This document shows positions 34,301-46,431 of a stretch of 64,000 bases of DNA, piece by piece. The translations under genes and the position numbers were made by a program. This DNA is from Andrena cerasifolii (Eukaryota; Arthropoda; Insecta; Hymenoptera; Andrenidae): assembly GCF_050908995.1 (NCBI RefSeq), contig NC_135130.1, positions 9,355,001-9,419,000 on the forward strand, in the 5' to 3' direction. Position 1 is the first letter of the stretch. Each line of letters starts with the position of its first letter. The notes below the pieces were generated by a model. That model had not been told where the DNA came from, made no database searches, and saw only the letters and a list, made by a program, of their open reading frames with translations.

Positions 34301-37300
34301 CCTCTATACAGCCGTTTGCATCGTTGAATCCTCAAAACGGCATGCCCTATCATCCGAATGTGGAATACTCTTTGTCCATCATAGTGAATATGTTGGCCGA
34401 AATTCTTGGAGTGCAATCATCAAAGTATTTAGTGTACGGATGTTGCGAAGCTCTATCTCGTTTAAGCGACGTCTATGCAACTACAGTCTACATCAGAGGA
34501 TGGGATTGCATTTCGCCAAGGGGACTGTCGAAGAAGTCTCACAAAAAGAGCGGTAGCCGACTAGACATTAGCGAATCAAACATTACAAGCGACATGATGC
34601 CGTCATCTGTTAGCAGCGGTCTCTTATCTTTAGCTCTATCCTTACTATCTTCGTCCCCGATAAGTCTAGACTTGCCGACGCACAGGCATTTAATTTTACT
34701 TGCTGGAAATCTCGCATCGGGCCTGGCCTTCTGCAACTTCAAGCCCAACGATCCCTCGAAAAATTGGGCTACATTTAAGGATAAGCAAATAGAATTGCTG
34801 TTGGCGCATGTTACTAGAGTATTGAATATATTCGTTCATATAATCGACGATGTACAATTGGCACAAACAAGTATAAAGACCGGATTACCGTCTTTGACCT
34901 CTACGCAAACGATATCCCCAAAGAAGAAAGTAGTCCCTGAACAGAAATCAAAGGAAAAGGGAGAGCGAATCGGGGGCAGTTTGAAATTTGGAAAAGAACA
35001 GATGGGTGCGTTCGTTTCGATACCGCATTACATGAAAATGTACGACATTTTAAAAGCGGCGCATTTGAATTACTTGGTCACCCTCGAACCGGATGCCAGT
35101 GAAATGTATTTATCCCTGTTGAATGCAATCCTAGACGTACTCTCTCAAATCCTCGAAATCATGTCCTTTAACGAAGCAGCTCAGATCACGGAAGAGATTT
35201 TATATTATCTGCAGAGTACCGTGGTACTTTCACCGACCGCAACTGTTCAATGCGTTCAGCAGCTATTAAAATGTCTGTGCAGCACGAACGTGCATGCTCA
35301 GTGGAACGAATCAGACGCGCAGAAGAACGTGGATAGGATAGCTGTGCTGAGAAATGATATTAAAGGATTTTACAACCATTGCTTTCAAAATCCAGCGAGG
35401 CAGATGGCGGACACGATCACGTCTATGGGAAACAATTGCAGGAGTGAAAATGAACCGGACACTGGGTGAGCATACTATATTCCTGCATTGGAGTAGAATA
35501 TTTCTCATGCGCCTATTACACCAAACTTCTTATTTCAGGTGGGTGGGACTGTTACGCAGGAAAGGGGATAGAAAATTCTCTTCTATCTTTAAGAATCTAA
35601 TTCGATCGTCCGATCAAAAGACTTCTATAGCCTCGTTCATTCGTCTTTTCGAACCAATGGTGATAAAGTCGCTGAAACAGTACACCGTAACAAGTAGCGT
35701 GCCACTACAGTGTCAAGTATTGATGTTGCTCAGCCAACTGGTGCAATTGAGGGTTAATTATTGCCTGCTGGATTCGGACAGAATATTCATCGGTTTCGTG
35801 TTGAAGCAGTTCGAATTCATCGAAGAAGGTCATGTACAGCAGACTGAGGAACTTCTACCAAAGGTGTTCAACTTCTTGGTGCACCTATCCTACGAGAAGA
35901 ATCATTCGAAAGCTATAATAGGAGTTCCAAAGATAATCCAGCTGTGCGATGGTCTTATGGCAAGTGGACAGCCAGCGCTGACGCACTGTATACCAGCCCT
36001 TGCTCCAGTAGTTGAAGACGTGTTCCTGATCAGAAATGCAATCTCGAACCCGGTAGAGCAGAGGGAACTAGAAACTACGAGGGAGGTGTTGATCTCGATG
36101 CTTCTGCGTCTTGTAGAGTATTATCATATTATCGAACTGTTGGCCTTATGCTTGACGGAGTCTAGATTCAGCGGAGACGGCAACGGCGAGGAAAAATGGA
36201 GGAGATGGTCCAGACTGACCATGGACACCATCCTTCCTATGCTAGCAGCGGGAAAAGTCCGAATAGAGTCGGAGAAAGCCCACGTCGCTCTAGTTAAATT
36301 GTTCGCGGCCATATCTCCCACGGTGTTCAGGCCAGTCGATCCTCTTTTGAAAGTGCTTCTCGTCACACCTGATTCTCCAGAGACATCGAGTTTAAAGCTA
36401 AAACGGTGGCTGGGAATGATTAACGTCGTTCTATTGTCACTGATTTCATACGCGAAAGAAGAAGCAATGCTGGCGCGTCTTTCCGATTTAAGCGCAAACA
36501 TGACCGAGCTATCGCAGTCGTTTCTTCTTCCAGAGCCCTCTTGTCGGACTATGGATCCTCTGAACGTTTTGGGGATTCGATCTGTCGATATTCCCCCCGA
36601 CAGAATATTAGCTAGATTCATATTCAAAGTGATCAGCTTAGTAGGTTCCAAAGTGTACAATCTCCTTGGGCTGATCGATCACAAGGCTAATGATCCGTTC
36701 GTCGGGTTCTCAGAGTCGATGGAAAACGACCACTACTTGATCCATCAATTCGCGTTCTTCTTGCAGCTGTGCATTCACATGTTTGAGTCTGGAAGCCATT
36801 GCAAAGTTGCGAACGCGAGTATGCAGATGATTCAAGGCCGTAACGTTCGCAAAGAGGAAAAACTACCGATTGCTGACCTAAATTATCTAATGCTAAATAT
36901 TGGCAACAGTTGCCCAACGTTAACCTGCCAATGGGCCTACATGATGACTTTGTTGGGGTACAATGAGATGAAGTTTTGGTCCAAAGTATTGGGCACTCAT
37001 CGATCCGAGTATATCGTACATACATCCCCCGGCGAAGAAAAGAAGACGGATCAGCCCAGCAGCATCAACGTCCAGATCATCAGGAAAGGTGGCATCATAC
37101 TGTTCTGCGACTATGTATGCGAGAATCTAAGCGACGCGGAACCTCTGACGTGGCTGTTAGTCAACCATACGGAAGAAACAGTGAACAACGCCATCGAATC
37201 TCCTGTTAGGGATCTACTGACGGCAGCTGTACACAGAAATCCAGCGGCCAGCGGATTATTAGTGCAAGCGATCGCAACCAAGTGCACAGACTTGTCGCAA

Positions 37301-40300
37301 CCTAGTTTCGTCAAGCGACTTCTGCAATGTATAGAAGGTGCCCATCATTCGCAAAGCGGGGCGGTTTTATTAACGCTGATACCGAGATTATTGTCCACCA
37401 AGTATCTTGCTTTATCCAGAATGGCCGCGAAAATAGCCAGTCGAAGGGTTGAGATTTTGCTGACCACTTCTGTCCCGGACGTAATTAAGCAACTGTCGAA
37501 GGAGGATTTCGCGAAGATGATGGAAACTTTGCGGTCGACCAAGCTCGCGAAGAAACACGGGGGATTAGTCAGTCTGCTGAACAAGCTGGGTGTACAGTGT
37601 TACGATCTGTCGCCTCTGGAACTTGACCAGTGTAGACCGTTCAATCCGTCCACCGTGAAATCCATTCAGTTGGATCGCAGTTGGTTTCTGTCTCAGGTGA
37701 AGTTACGGTGTTGCAATCCAAATGGCGGGTACAAAGCGTCGGAGACGGCACTGTTGTTGAAAGACTTGGATTTCGAAGACTGTCTCAGTACCTTTTCTTG
37801 CAAAGAATTCAACATCACGATCCTGAAGCCTTGTATAATGTTGGGCGTGCGCATGAGCGTGGAGAAGTGCCAAAAGTTAGAATTCGGCGTAGCGCAGAAC
37901 GAGAAAGACTTCAATTTCGAGGCTAGCCCTCTTTATAACGCGGCGAAGCAATGCATACTGGAGCACGTTCGCCACGTGAACGAACTGATGCCGAAACCTC
38001 ATCAGATTTACAATCCACCGGAATCGGGTGGTAACTCGAAGGAGGTCAAGTACACGGTACGGTTCGACGAGCTTCTGAACGAGTCGGTGTACTGGAATAT
38101 ACTGTTCATGTTGATACCGGCTGTAAAGATGTACATGAAGACGTTGCCGAAGCTAGCAAACTACAACTTAGCGAAAATAGGTATGAAATCGGAAGAAGAT
38201 CTGGCTAAATTCGCGGTTCTATGCCTAGAGTTAACACACTGGTTGATACGCTCCGACGAGAGCAAGACGAATAAATTACGACCAAGAGACCTGGAGCTCG
38301 CGCTGTGCTGCGCGTCGGAGATCCTGAAGCATCCTGGACCCAGTAAAATCTTTGGGGACCAGACAAAGTATTCGTGGGTCTGTACCGCTGCCGCTTCGTT
38401 GACAAGAATCGTCAAGTACCTGCTAACGACAATCGACTCTTTACCGGTTATAGACTCGTGTGCTTTAGAGCCAGCGCTCGAGGATCCGGATACGAAAGAG
38501 TACGCTCAAGCTTGCGCTCGAATGGCTGCTCTCGTCGCCTGGTTAGAGCGGTGCCAGGAGGAGGGATCGTTGAAAACCATCCCATGTTATCTGTTCGATA
38601 CGATACAAGACCTAATCGTCAGCATCAGCCGCCAGCCTTTGGTGAATTCTTTCGTGCTGACACCGCCGTTGGTGTGGAAACAGAATTGGGACGTGGTCGG
38701 CTCTGGCCCGACCAAGTGTTACTTCCCGTTGCTACCTTCGGAGTCGAATCTTTTACTAGAAGTGGAAATCCTTGAGCAGTTCATTTACAGGATAAATCTC
38801 CTAGGCTGGATCTCACGGCTGCAGTTCGAAGAGATGTGGATGGCCCTTTTGGGAGTGCTTAATCTCACGCAGAACGAGAGCGTGCTCTCCGAGGAGATTC
38901 CAACATTGATCCAGGCAAGCAGCTTGGCCGTGCAAGCGATAACGAGATTACTGTTGCAGACTTTGTTCCTTCCGTATCCTGGTAATCCAAGAGCTAGCAC
39001 CCTGATCCATCACCCGCGAGATCCACAGCTCTCGGTCCATAAAATCAGCTCGCAGAAGTTGTACGCGATTCAGGATCTGCTTACGTGGAAGTACGAGTGC
39101 ATGAATGACTCGGATACCATCGGTGGCTTGAACATGGAGCACATCTTCCATCGAGGGAACGTGGAAAGAGTGGCAAGCTCCAACTCGAACCAGTACACGT
39201 ACAGTCAGCTATCCGTGTCTTATCTCTGGTCACTCTGCAATCTCTACGAGGACAAATTGAACGCCTCTGTTCTCGACTTGAAGAACAGGAGAAACGACGC
39301 GTTGATGTCTTCTTCGCTCGACCTCGACTCCTGTCTTCGTTTCTTGGTGGAGCTCTATACTTCCTGGATGTCCCCGCAGACCAATACCCCGGTACAGTTG
39401 CTCACCGAGATTCTCAAGTCTATTCTAGCGATTTCGGAGTTGTTTGTAGAGAGGGCTCAGTATCAGTGGATGCTGGACACGTGTTTGGAGGTCTCCAGGA
39501 TCCATCCGACTGAAAACGTTATTTTGCATCAGTACCTGGTGGTGTCCGTGTGCAAAGCTGCTGCCGTGCTAACACCGCTGGTACGCTTTTCAACAGTACC
39601 GTGTAAACTGCAACAGAAGCAATTCCAGCGCAGCTGATACCTACATTACACCGTTCGCCTTTGTGCCTTTCAGGACTTTGAAACTCTGGACAAAGTGAAA
39701 CGCTTGGTGGACGTGAATCTCAAGTCGGGGTTCCTGCCTGCGAGGGTCTCCGCCCTGCACGGCTCTCTGTACTTGTTACAAAGTGCAGTGCTTACGAATT
39801 GCGAGGAGACAATGAACATCATACATCCGCTAGCCATCGAGTACATACAGAAACATCTCGATGCCCAAGATTCGAGCAGGTAAGCTGCTCAATTAACATT
39901 ACGATTTCCATTCGATTCGATCGCCTGTTAAATTCTCAGCGTGTTAAGTCAAAGCGAGGAGCATCAGGGCGTGATATGGGCTCTGGTATTCTTCCTGCTC
40001 GAGCATGCTGAGGACACTCCGCCGGACACGGAGGCGCCAGCCGTTCTAGATCTGGTGCTCACTTTGCTGACATCTCAAAATATATCCTCCAGCTTGCATC
40101 AGACGCTCCTGCAGGTATGTTCACAGTCATCCGCTTAGTACCTATTGCATTGCTAATTTGCTGCGTTCGACAGGGCCTCGAGCGACTCGTGGTGACCAAA
40201 AGCGTGATTGGAAAGGTCGCTGAGCAGATTGTGAAAGTTGCTATAGATCGGATGAAGCATCCTAGTCCAGTGCTATCGTTACCCGCCTTACAATTGCTGC

Positions 40301-41148
40301 TGACTTGCATGTACACGGAAGCAGCTGACAGGCTGAACCAGCCGGAAATAGAGGAGCCGTTGCCTGATGTAGAGCCGGAAGCACTGGTTCGATCGATAGA
40401 GCGAACGTCCGCGATTTTCGACAAGATCAGAAAAGGGCATGCGATGGAGGTGGAGCTTCTATGCACGGTTCTGTCGGCACTTCTCGGAGACTTCTTCCCG
40501 CCGTCCGAAATCCTCACCAAAGTTATCGGGGAATTCTTATCGCCTCAGCAGCCGCATCCACAGTTACTTTCCGCCGTCGTCTTTAAGGTTCGTAATTTGT
40601 CGACAGACAGCTTTATAGATCTAAAACGATTCTGATTTCTGATAGGTCTGCGAAAGTGCGTGCACTTGCGCCCAAATGGAACTCCTTCAAGACTGGGTCG
40701 TTTTCAGTTTGCCAAATTTCATTCAAAGTTTGCCGGTGACGATGTCAACGTGGTGTTTGTCTTGCTTCTTCATTAGTGCATCTACGAATCATTGGCTGAG
40801 AGCCATGTATCCTTTTAAAAGCCAAATATGATCGTCCGTTTATTTATTTCATTAGTGGAGGCTTCCTTAACAGTGCGCTCAGATTCCCATACGTCCAATC
40901 AAGGATTGGCAAATACGAATACGAAGATAAAAAGATCCTTTGCATCGCTGCTTCTGACTTTTACCACAAGGTATGCAGCATTGAGCGATTTCAGGACTCA
41001 AATTGAATATTGGAGTAACTTTGGATTGTGCTCTCTTCCTTTCTATTAGTTATCCAAAGAAGCTCAGAGACAGGCATTTGTGGAGTCCTTCGAAGCAGCG
41101 GCCAAGGAACCCGGAACTCCATTCATCGACATTTTAGCGTCTTTTTAA
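31383..41148 (+). CDS. htt: Huntingtin (15 exons, complete)
   Basis: Huntingtin is a very large HEAT-repeat scaffold that works with HAP40 in vesicle transport, autophagy and spindle orientation. Exons are 31383-31471, 31600-31780, 31864-32142, 32209-32350, 32424-32996, 33079-33671, 33757-34070, 34152-35465, 35539-39580, 39674-39879, 39940-40114, 40174-40587, 40646-40806, 40883-40970 and 41050-41148. They sum to 8670 bases and 2889 residues, and every junction keeps the frame. The N-terminus MATLNNVLKAIEALKTT matches the conserved amphipathic N17 helix, but no polyglutamine or proline tract follows. ESDIRMVADETLNKII and GPARSLRAALSRFGLL match the first HEAT repeats. The C-terminus (SASTNHWLRA, ASDFYHK, ESFEAAAKEPGTPF) matches the family end. 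Exon 9 alone is 4042 bases. Assignment is very secure. Confidence 0.97.
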
Positions 41149-42146
41149 CTAGTCTGATCGATTATCTCGACACATCAAAGCGTCATTCTTAACTACCCCT
41201 TTGTATATTGATGTACAATCATTACGCGGTCACGATGAATCGCGTGTACAGTTGTATGTATGTATGTGATGATATTTATTTTACATCATGTCCCGTCGAA
41301 AAGAAGCAACTTGTTTTGCAATAAACAATATTTTTTAAATAACAATATTTACATGATTATTTCAGTTCAAGGGCTCATGAAGGTTCAGTGTTGAATGCTT
41401 TAAATAAACCTCAGCAACTAATATATTTACAATGGAAAAGTGAAAATCTAAATACATTCCGCGTCAAAATTAAAGGAACACTATAATTTCCCGAAAATTT
41501 TGGTCACTTTCAAATGGCTGTATCTCTGCGAAAAAATGGTCGGAAAAAATATTTGAAAAACGCATTGTTTAATAAAAGAATGCGTTGTTAAAAAAATTCG
41601 GGAAATTATAGTGTTCCTTTAATTTTGACGCGGAGTGTATTGGCAGAGACCAAGTATCTGGTATAGGATAGACCAAACATCGAATGGATTTTTCTGTCCC
41701 TGGTTTGTGGGGTCCTAGGACACCCTTACCATTTTAGTGTCGCATGCGACGTTACCGGAAAAGTCTCGAAACAGATTGTAACGCTACGCGTGGCAGGAAT
41801 TAGAATTGAACGCGGGGAAAATTAGGTCATTCGAAAGACTTTTCATCTGTAAATGTAATTAATGAGATCCTAACAATTTACATCCTTAGAATTATTGTTT
41901 AATTATAGTTTCCTGAATATTTATTTGAAATTACATTATTTTAAAATGGTGAAAGAGTCTAATAAAATCTGCCGTGCGATTAACACAATTTTTTATCGCT
42001 ACATCCCCGGTACAAACGAAGAAAATAAATATTATACGTAGAATCGGGCATTGATTTGCAACGATCGGGTTTCGTTAGGTTCCGCCGTAAGAGCGGGGTG
42101 AAAACGAAGAAAAGGGAAATTGGTGGAATTTATTAAGAGAGGCGAT
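41149..42146. other. Intergenic region between huntingtin and EB gene 1
   Basis: Two stop codons face each other across 1 kb. The huntingtin 3' UTR probably ends near the AATAAACAATA at about 41320. The MITE at 41453-41639 sits here. The rest is AT-rich, with no frame of note. Confidence 0.55.
41453..41639. mobile_element. Tc1/mariner-like MITE with 43-bp terminal inverted repeats
   Basis: The element is 187 bases long counting a TA at each end. Its first 43 bases and the reverse complement of its last 43 differ at one position (TACATTCCGCG versus TACACTCCGCG). Both continue with TCAAAATTAAAGGAACACTA and then TAATTTCCCGAA. The inner part has no coding capacity. TA at both borders suits a TA target duplication, as used by Tc1/mariner elements. 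A related fragment lies at 6661. Confidence 0.85.
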
Positions 42147-43320
42147 CTAAATCAGTCGCTGTAGAATCGGCAAAAGCACCAGAGGAATTCCAACGATTGC
42201 GTGCAGAGATGCTGAAAGAAACGAGAAAGAGAGTTGTTGAAAAGATGGCATAATTCACCGAATTAGATTGTGACGGTACAATTAATTGTAATTAACCTTT
42301 GCTACAGCCCGCCTCTCCTTCCTTACAAACGCATGCACCGCTTCTACATTCAAGGACGTCTTCATTGTCGAAGCCCATACACTCGTAATCCATGCTGCAC
42401 GAGTGGTAGAGAACTGGAAAGCATGTTTTAGCGTGTTACAAAAGTTTTTTTTACTGGCGTTACCTACACCTATGTACCTACACAATTAAATAGGCTCGAG
42501 TATTACAGTGATCTGTTGACAATCACGTGACTGAATGAACCGAGATCGCGAGCGCGATCTGTAATTACGAATGAATAAGAGGATGGTATTTGTAATTACA
42601 TCGTGTCAGAACGCATTTGCCGGTTTCATTGGCATAGTGGTAATTGGAGATGCACTGGCAGCGTTCACCGATACAGGTGGCGTAGCCAAGAGCGTCCTGA
42701 CAGTCGTCGTTCCTCTGACAGCGATCGCCCTCCATCTTTGGCACTGCAATCGCATCTTTCGTTCAGCAACGCACTCTTTCGATGCAACTAATTGTAAATG
42801 GCTATAAGTGCTTAGGCGCCGCTACTCACTACTAATGCAGCTGGAAGAATTGTTTACATCCAAAACGTAGGAATCCTTGCACGCGCATTTCCCTTGCCTG
42901 CACTCGGCATTCGCCATTGATCTGCAGGCACCGTGGTCCGTGCAACCCAATCCTTCGCCTATCGGAGCCGACAACTTTTATCCGTCCTATCTCCCTTATG
43001 CATTCCAATAAATTCTGATTAAGCGATACTCACTAGCGACGCACATTGACCTGTCAAGAGTGGGTGTATAATACTGTTCGCATAGGCAGCTAATTTGTGC
43101 TCGGCAGAACGCGTGCTGGATGCAATGCCAGTCCCTCTCGCAAGTCCCGCCGATCTTCACGATCCCATACTCCTCCGTGATTTCTGAAGAAGAATAACGA
43201 CTAGCGTTTCCGAGCGACCAATGCAGGTGGAGGATTCTTTTCGATGTACTCACGTTCCCAGCACAACAGCGGTCGAAAAATTCCGAAGAACAGCACGATC
43301 TTTAACACTTGCCTGCACAT
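42147..43320 (-). CDS. EB-module protein 1 (secreted or GPI-anchored, Cys-rich)
   Basis: Six exons in transcript order, 43254-43320, 43034-43183, 42833-42958, 42600-42743, 42297-42413 and 42147-42211, join to 669 bases and 222 residues. Exon 1 is a signal peptide (MCRQVLKIVLFFGIF). Exons 2-5 each encode one Cys-rich EB-like module with the spacing C, C, C, CxC, C; examples are CERDWHCIQHAFC and CQRNDDCQDALGYATC. Exon 6 is a hydrophobic tail (AIVGIPLVLLPIL), as in a GPI signal or membrane anchor. All introns are phase 1. Hymenopteran proteins of this kind are often named prion-like-(Q/N-rich)-domain-bearing protein 25; the function is unknown. It is divergent from EB gene 2. Confidence 0.8.
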
Positions 43321-43999
43321 ATCGTCATCAACGGAATATCGGAATAACGAAGGTGGACGATTCAGGATTCAGGTATGACTGCGATGCATTACTCATACGT
43401 GCCTGAGTAGGAAACCGCGGAGTCTTGTCAGAAAACATCGCGACGCACGCCCTCCACTGATAATCCTTATCTTTCCATTTATCTCCGATATATATGTATA
43501 CATATATCTAGCCGAATGAATCAGAGGCAACCGTTTAGCGCGACCTGCTTTTCAACGCCCAAGTGCTTTAAAACTTGAGGCGTCTTCCTTTGCGAGATTC
43601 GTGTCGCAACATGGCTAACGCTTAGGCCTTAGGGACTAGGGAGTACGTGTTTTATGTCCCACGTATCAGGAATCTTTCAAACATCCTATTCTACTGTGCT
43701 CCTCGACTTTTCCAATAGTAAAAGTAGCTAATAATCTCTCGACAAGTACGCGGTGAAAGATATTACAAATTACTGGTCGAGAAATTTGCGCAGCGTCAAG
43801 ATCGAACGGTCAGGACGGCCCGGCCGGTCGGCATCGAGTCAGCAGCCGCGATGTAGATGAGAATGGTGGGAGAGAATACGGTTAACGGCAGTTGGACTCG
43901 GCTTCGCGTTCGTCAGTCGCGTGCTATCGATGCTCGATCGTAAACTGATACTTGACAGTTCGCGAGGAAATGTGCAGCATCGAGGTTCGGACGTCGACC
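43321..43999. promoter_or_regulatory. Divergent promoter region of EB genes 1 and 2
   Basis: The start codons of the two EB genes are 679 bases apart and point outward, so the interval should contain both promoters. It includes an AT palindrome around GTATAC at about 43487-43508 (GATATATATGTATACATATA). Toward EB gene 2 it is richer in CG. No initiator or TATA box could be assigned with confidence. Confidence 0.45.
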
Positions 44000-46431
44000 A
44001 TGTTTTCTCCTGCGCAAACGAAGAACCATCTACTCCTACTCCTCGTCTTCGTCGCGACGTTCCATCGTGCGATTGCTGAAAACATCAGTAAGATTCGACG
44101 AAGCTTGTTTAATGTGTAACCGGCTCGCAACCAAGTTAACGACATAGCGTTGACTGCCCGATCGCGTGTATATTAACTTCTCCTCTCTGTTTTAAGAATA
44201 ATTCTGTAGACGCGGCGATATCGAACCGATCATCCGCGCAATTAAATCTGCACAGGATGTGCTCGGGCTTGTAATTAAACTCGCGTTGTCTGGATGCGAA
44301 ACAGCAAACGGCATTCGTGCTTTACGAGAGTAAGCTAAAATTAGAAAATCTAAATTATTAAAGCTATTGCAAATCGAATCTGCTCTCGATATCGAGTGTT
44401 GCTGAAACGCGACGCGACGCGAGACGACAGGAGACAGTCTCCGGAGCAGCTGAAAGCCATTCGGTAATTGATTTAACGTCAGTTTATTTCAAGTAACCGA
44501 CATATCGTGATACGATTCTGCCGCTACGAAAGAAACGTTCGGGAACGTTTCGATAGATTCTGGTTTGTGTATGTAAACCTTGCCAAGCAAGCGTTTCACA
44601 ATAAAGATGACCTCTTCTCGTTGTCGAGGGGGGAAAAAAAAGCGACGGAACAGCAAGCCATACCTGATTTCAAACCTCGGCCGTTTCAACCGAGATTTAT
44701 CTACGTAGCAAATTAAATTTTATTTTTCAGCAAAAGAAAACGAGATCTATGTTTTCGTCCATTCAGACCCATCTTCTCTCGCCGAGTTGTCTGTCTGCGC
44801 GTGCAGAACACGAGTAGACGATTTCTTATGTTTCCAGAGAATCAAATCATCGATATTAATTAGCAAAACGGAATGGTTACCGAGCAGAACGAGGTTTGAA
44901 CGACTCGCTTGCTTCAATAATGCTCCAATCGATTGTTCCGTTCCCATTGTCAGTAAAATGCCCAACAAGCCAGGGAGCATGGCAAACATAAGTATACTGG
45001 GAATCGCGCGACCCAGATAGCAACATGCTTGCACAGGCCTTCGCGTTTTTTCTTTAGGAATGCAAGATCGTGGCAACAAATATTCTTCGAAAAAATCATC
45101 TTCTTCTTTCCGCAGATCCACCGATTCCCTGTACAAATTCCACTGATTGTGTCCAGTACTCCTCCGCGCTAAAGGACCCGAGCTGCACAAAAGGATTCTG
45201 CGCGTGCAAATATGGCTCGGAAATCAAGAACTGCTCCAGCGCGGAAGTCGCGCTGCAGACTAGGAACGCAGGTAAAAAAGGATATTTCTAACGACTCTCT
45301 TGGGGAAAAGTAAGAAAAAGAGAGGAAGAAAAAAGATTTACTTAAAACTGTTTTAGAGTTGCCTGCCGTCAACAGTTGCAAGCACGATCAGGATTGCATC
45401 CGAAATGCCGTTTGCAACACGACCATAAGCCAATGCGAGTGCCAGAAAGAATACATCCTGTCGGCCAATATGAAAAGCTGCCTTAAAAGTACAAACAAAT
45501 TCTGTAGTGGTTATTCTGCGCTTAAACGTAGGATTATTTGCTGAGAATTTTGCCTTTACTTTCAGAGGCAGAATCAATCGACTCCCCCTGCGTCGAAGAC
45601 AACCAATGCGTAGCCTTCCTCCGCAACACCACCTGCCAGAGCGGAAAGTGCGGTTGCATACCCGGTTATCATTTCGCGGCGAACGCCTGCTACAAAACCG
45701 TCGGTAAGACCGCACGTCTGTCCGTTATGCGCTCCGTACGTGACAAATGTCGCCTGGAATTTCAGTGACCACGCGTTCTTGTTGCAGATTTCGGAGAGGC
45801 GTGCACGCGACCGGAGGAATGCGCTCTCGTCGAGGGTGCAACGTGCGCGGAGAGAAATATCTGCGATTGCCCCGCGGAGACCGTGGCTAACGCGAACAAA
45901 ACAAGATGTTTACCCGCCGCGCGGGAAATCCTGGAAAATTGTGTGGATGACGCGCAGTGCTCCAAGACGTTCTCCCATGCCTCGTGCATCGATCAGACGT
46001 GTCGGTGCTCGAATCAGTACCACTATGAGCCCGAGCAAAAAGAATGTTTCCTCGACATAGGTACGCTTTCGTTTCCCTTTCCATTTCCTCTTAGACTCGC
46101 TTCGTTTGTCGACTCGTTCCATCGTTGGGATCGTATGATTCGCAGGACTGGACCAGAATTGCGGAAACACATACGATTGTTATCAGCTCGGAAACGAGAG
46201 CGTGACGGCGAAGGCGGTGCAATGCCTGAAGAACGTGTGCGTGTGCGCCGACGGTTTCGTTAGGGAAGCCGATAAGTGCGTCGTTAACGGAGGTAAGAGA
46301 AGCTAATTCCTGCGTCGCAGGTCACCAGGCATACATTTTCATTGTTTGCAGGTGCACACCACCTTCTGGAAACTCTCCTACCATTTCTCGTCGCCGTCGT
46401 TCTCCGCGTAGTGTTCTCCAGGCAAATTTAG
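44000..46431 (+). CDS. EB-module protein 2 (secreted or GPI-anchored, Cys-rich)
   Basis: Seven exons, 44000-44087, 45116-45271, 45357-45488, 45566-45703, 45788-46060, 46146-46292 and 46352-46431, join to 1014 bases and 337 residues. The first exon is a signal peptide (HLLLLLVFVATFHRAIA). Middle exons carry six Cys-rich modules, for example CKHDQDCIRNAVC, CVEDNQCVAFLRNTTC and CVDDAQCSKTFSHASC; exon 5 holds two modules. The last exon encodes a hydrophobic tail (LLPFLVAVVLRVVF). Every intron is phase 1 and every internal exon length is divisible by three. The first intron is about 1 kb. Function unknown; an extracellular, disulfide-rich surface protein is inferred. Confidence 0.82.

Noticed and set aside
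36124..36660. 178-residue minus-strand frame inside huntingtin
   Set aside because: It is antisense to exon 9 of huntingtin with no independent support.
38374..38775. 133-residue plus-strand frame in another phase of huntingtin
   Set aside because: It is an alternative-frame shadow within a coding exon whose family match is unambiguous.
43487..43508. AT palindrome around GTATAC between EB genes 1 and 2
   Set aside because: Alternating AT tracts are common in this genome; on its own it is not evidence of a regulatory site.
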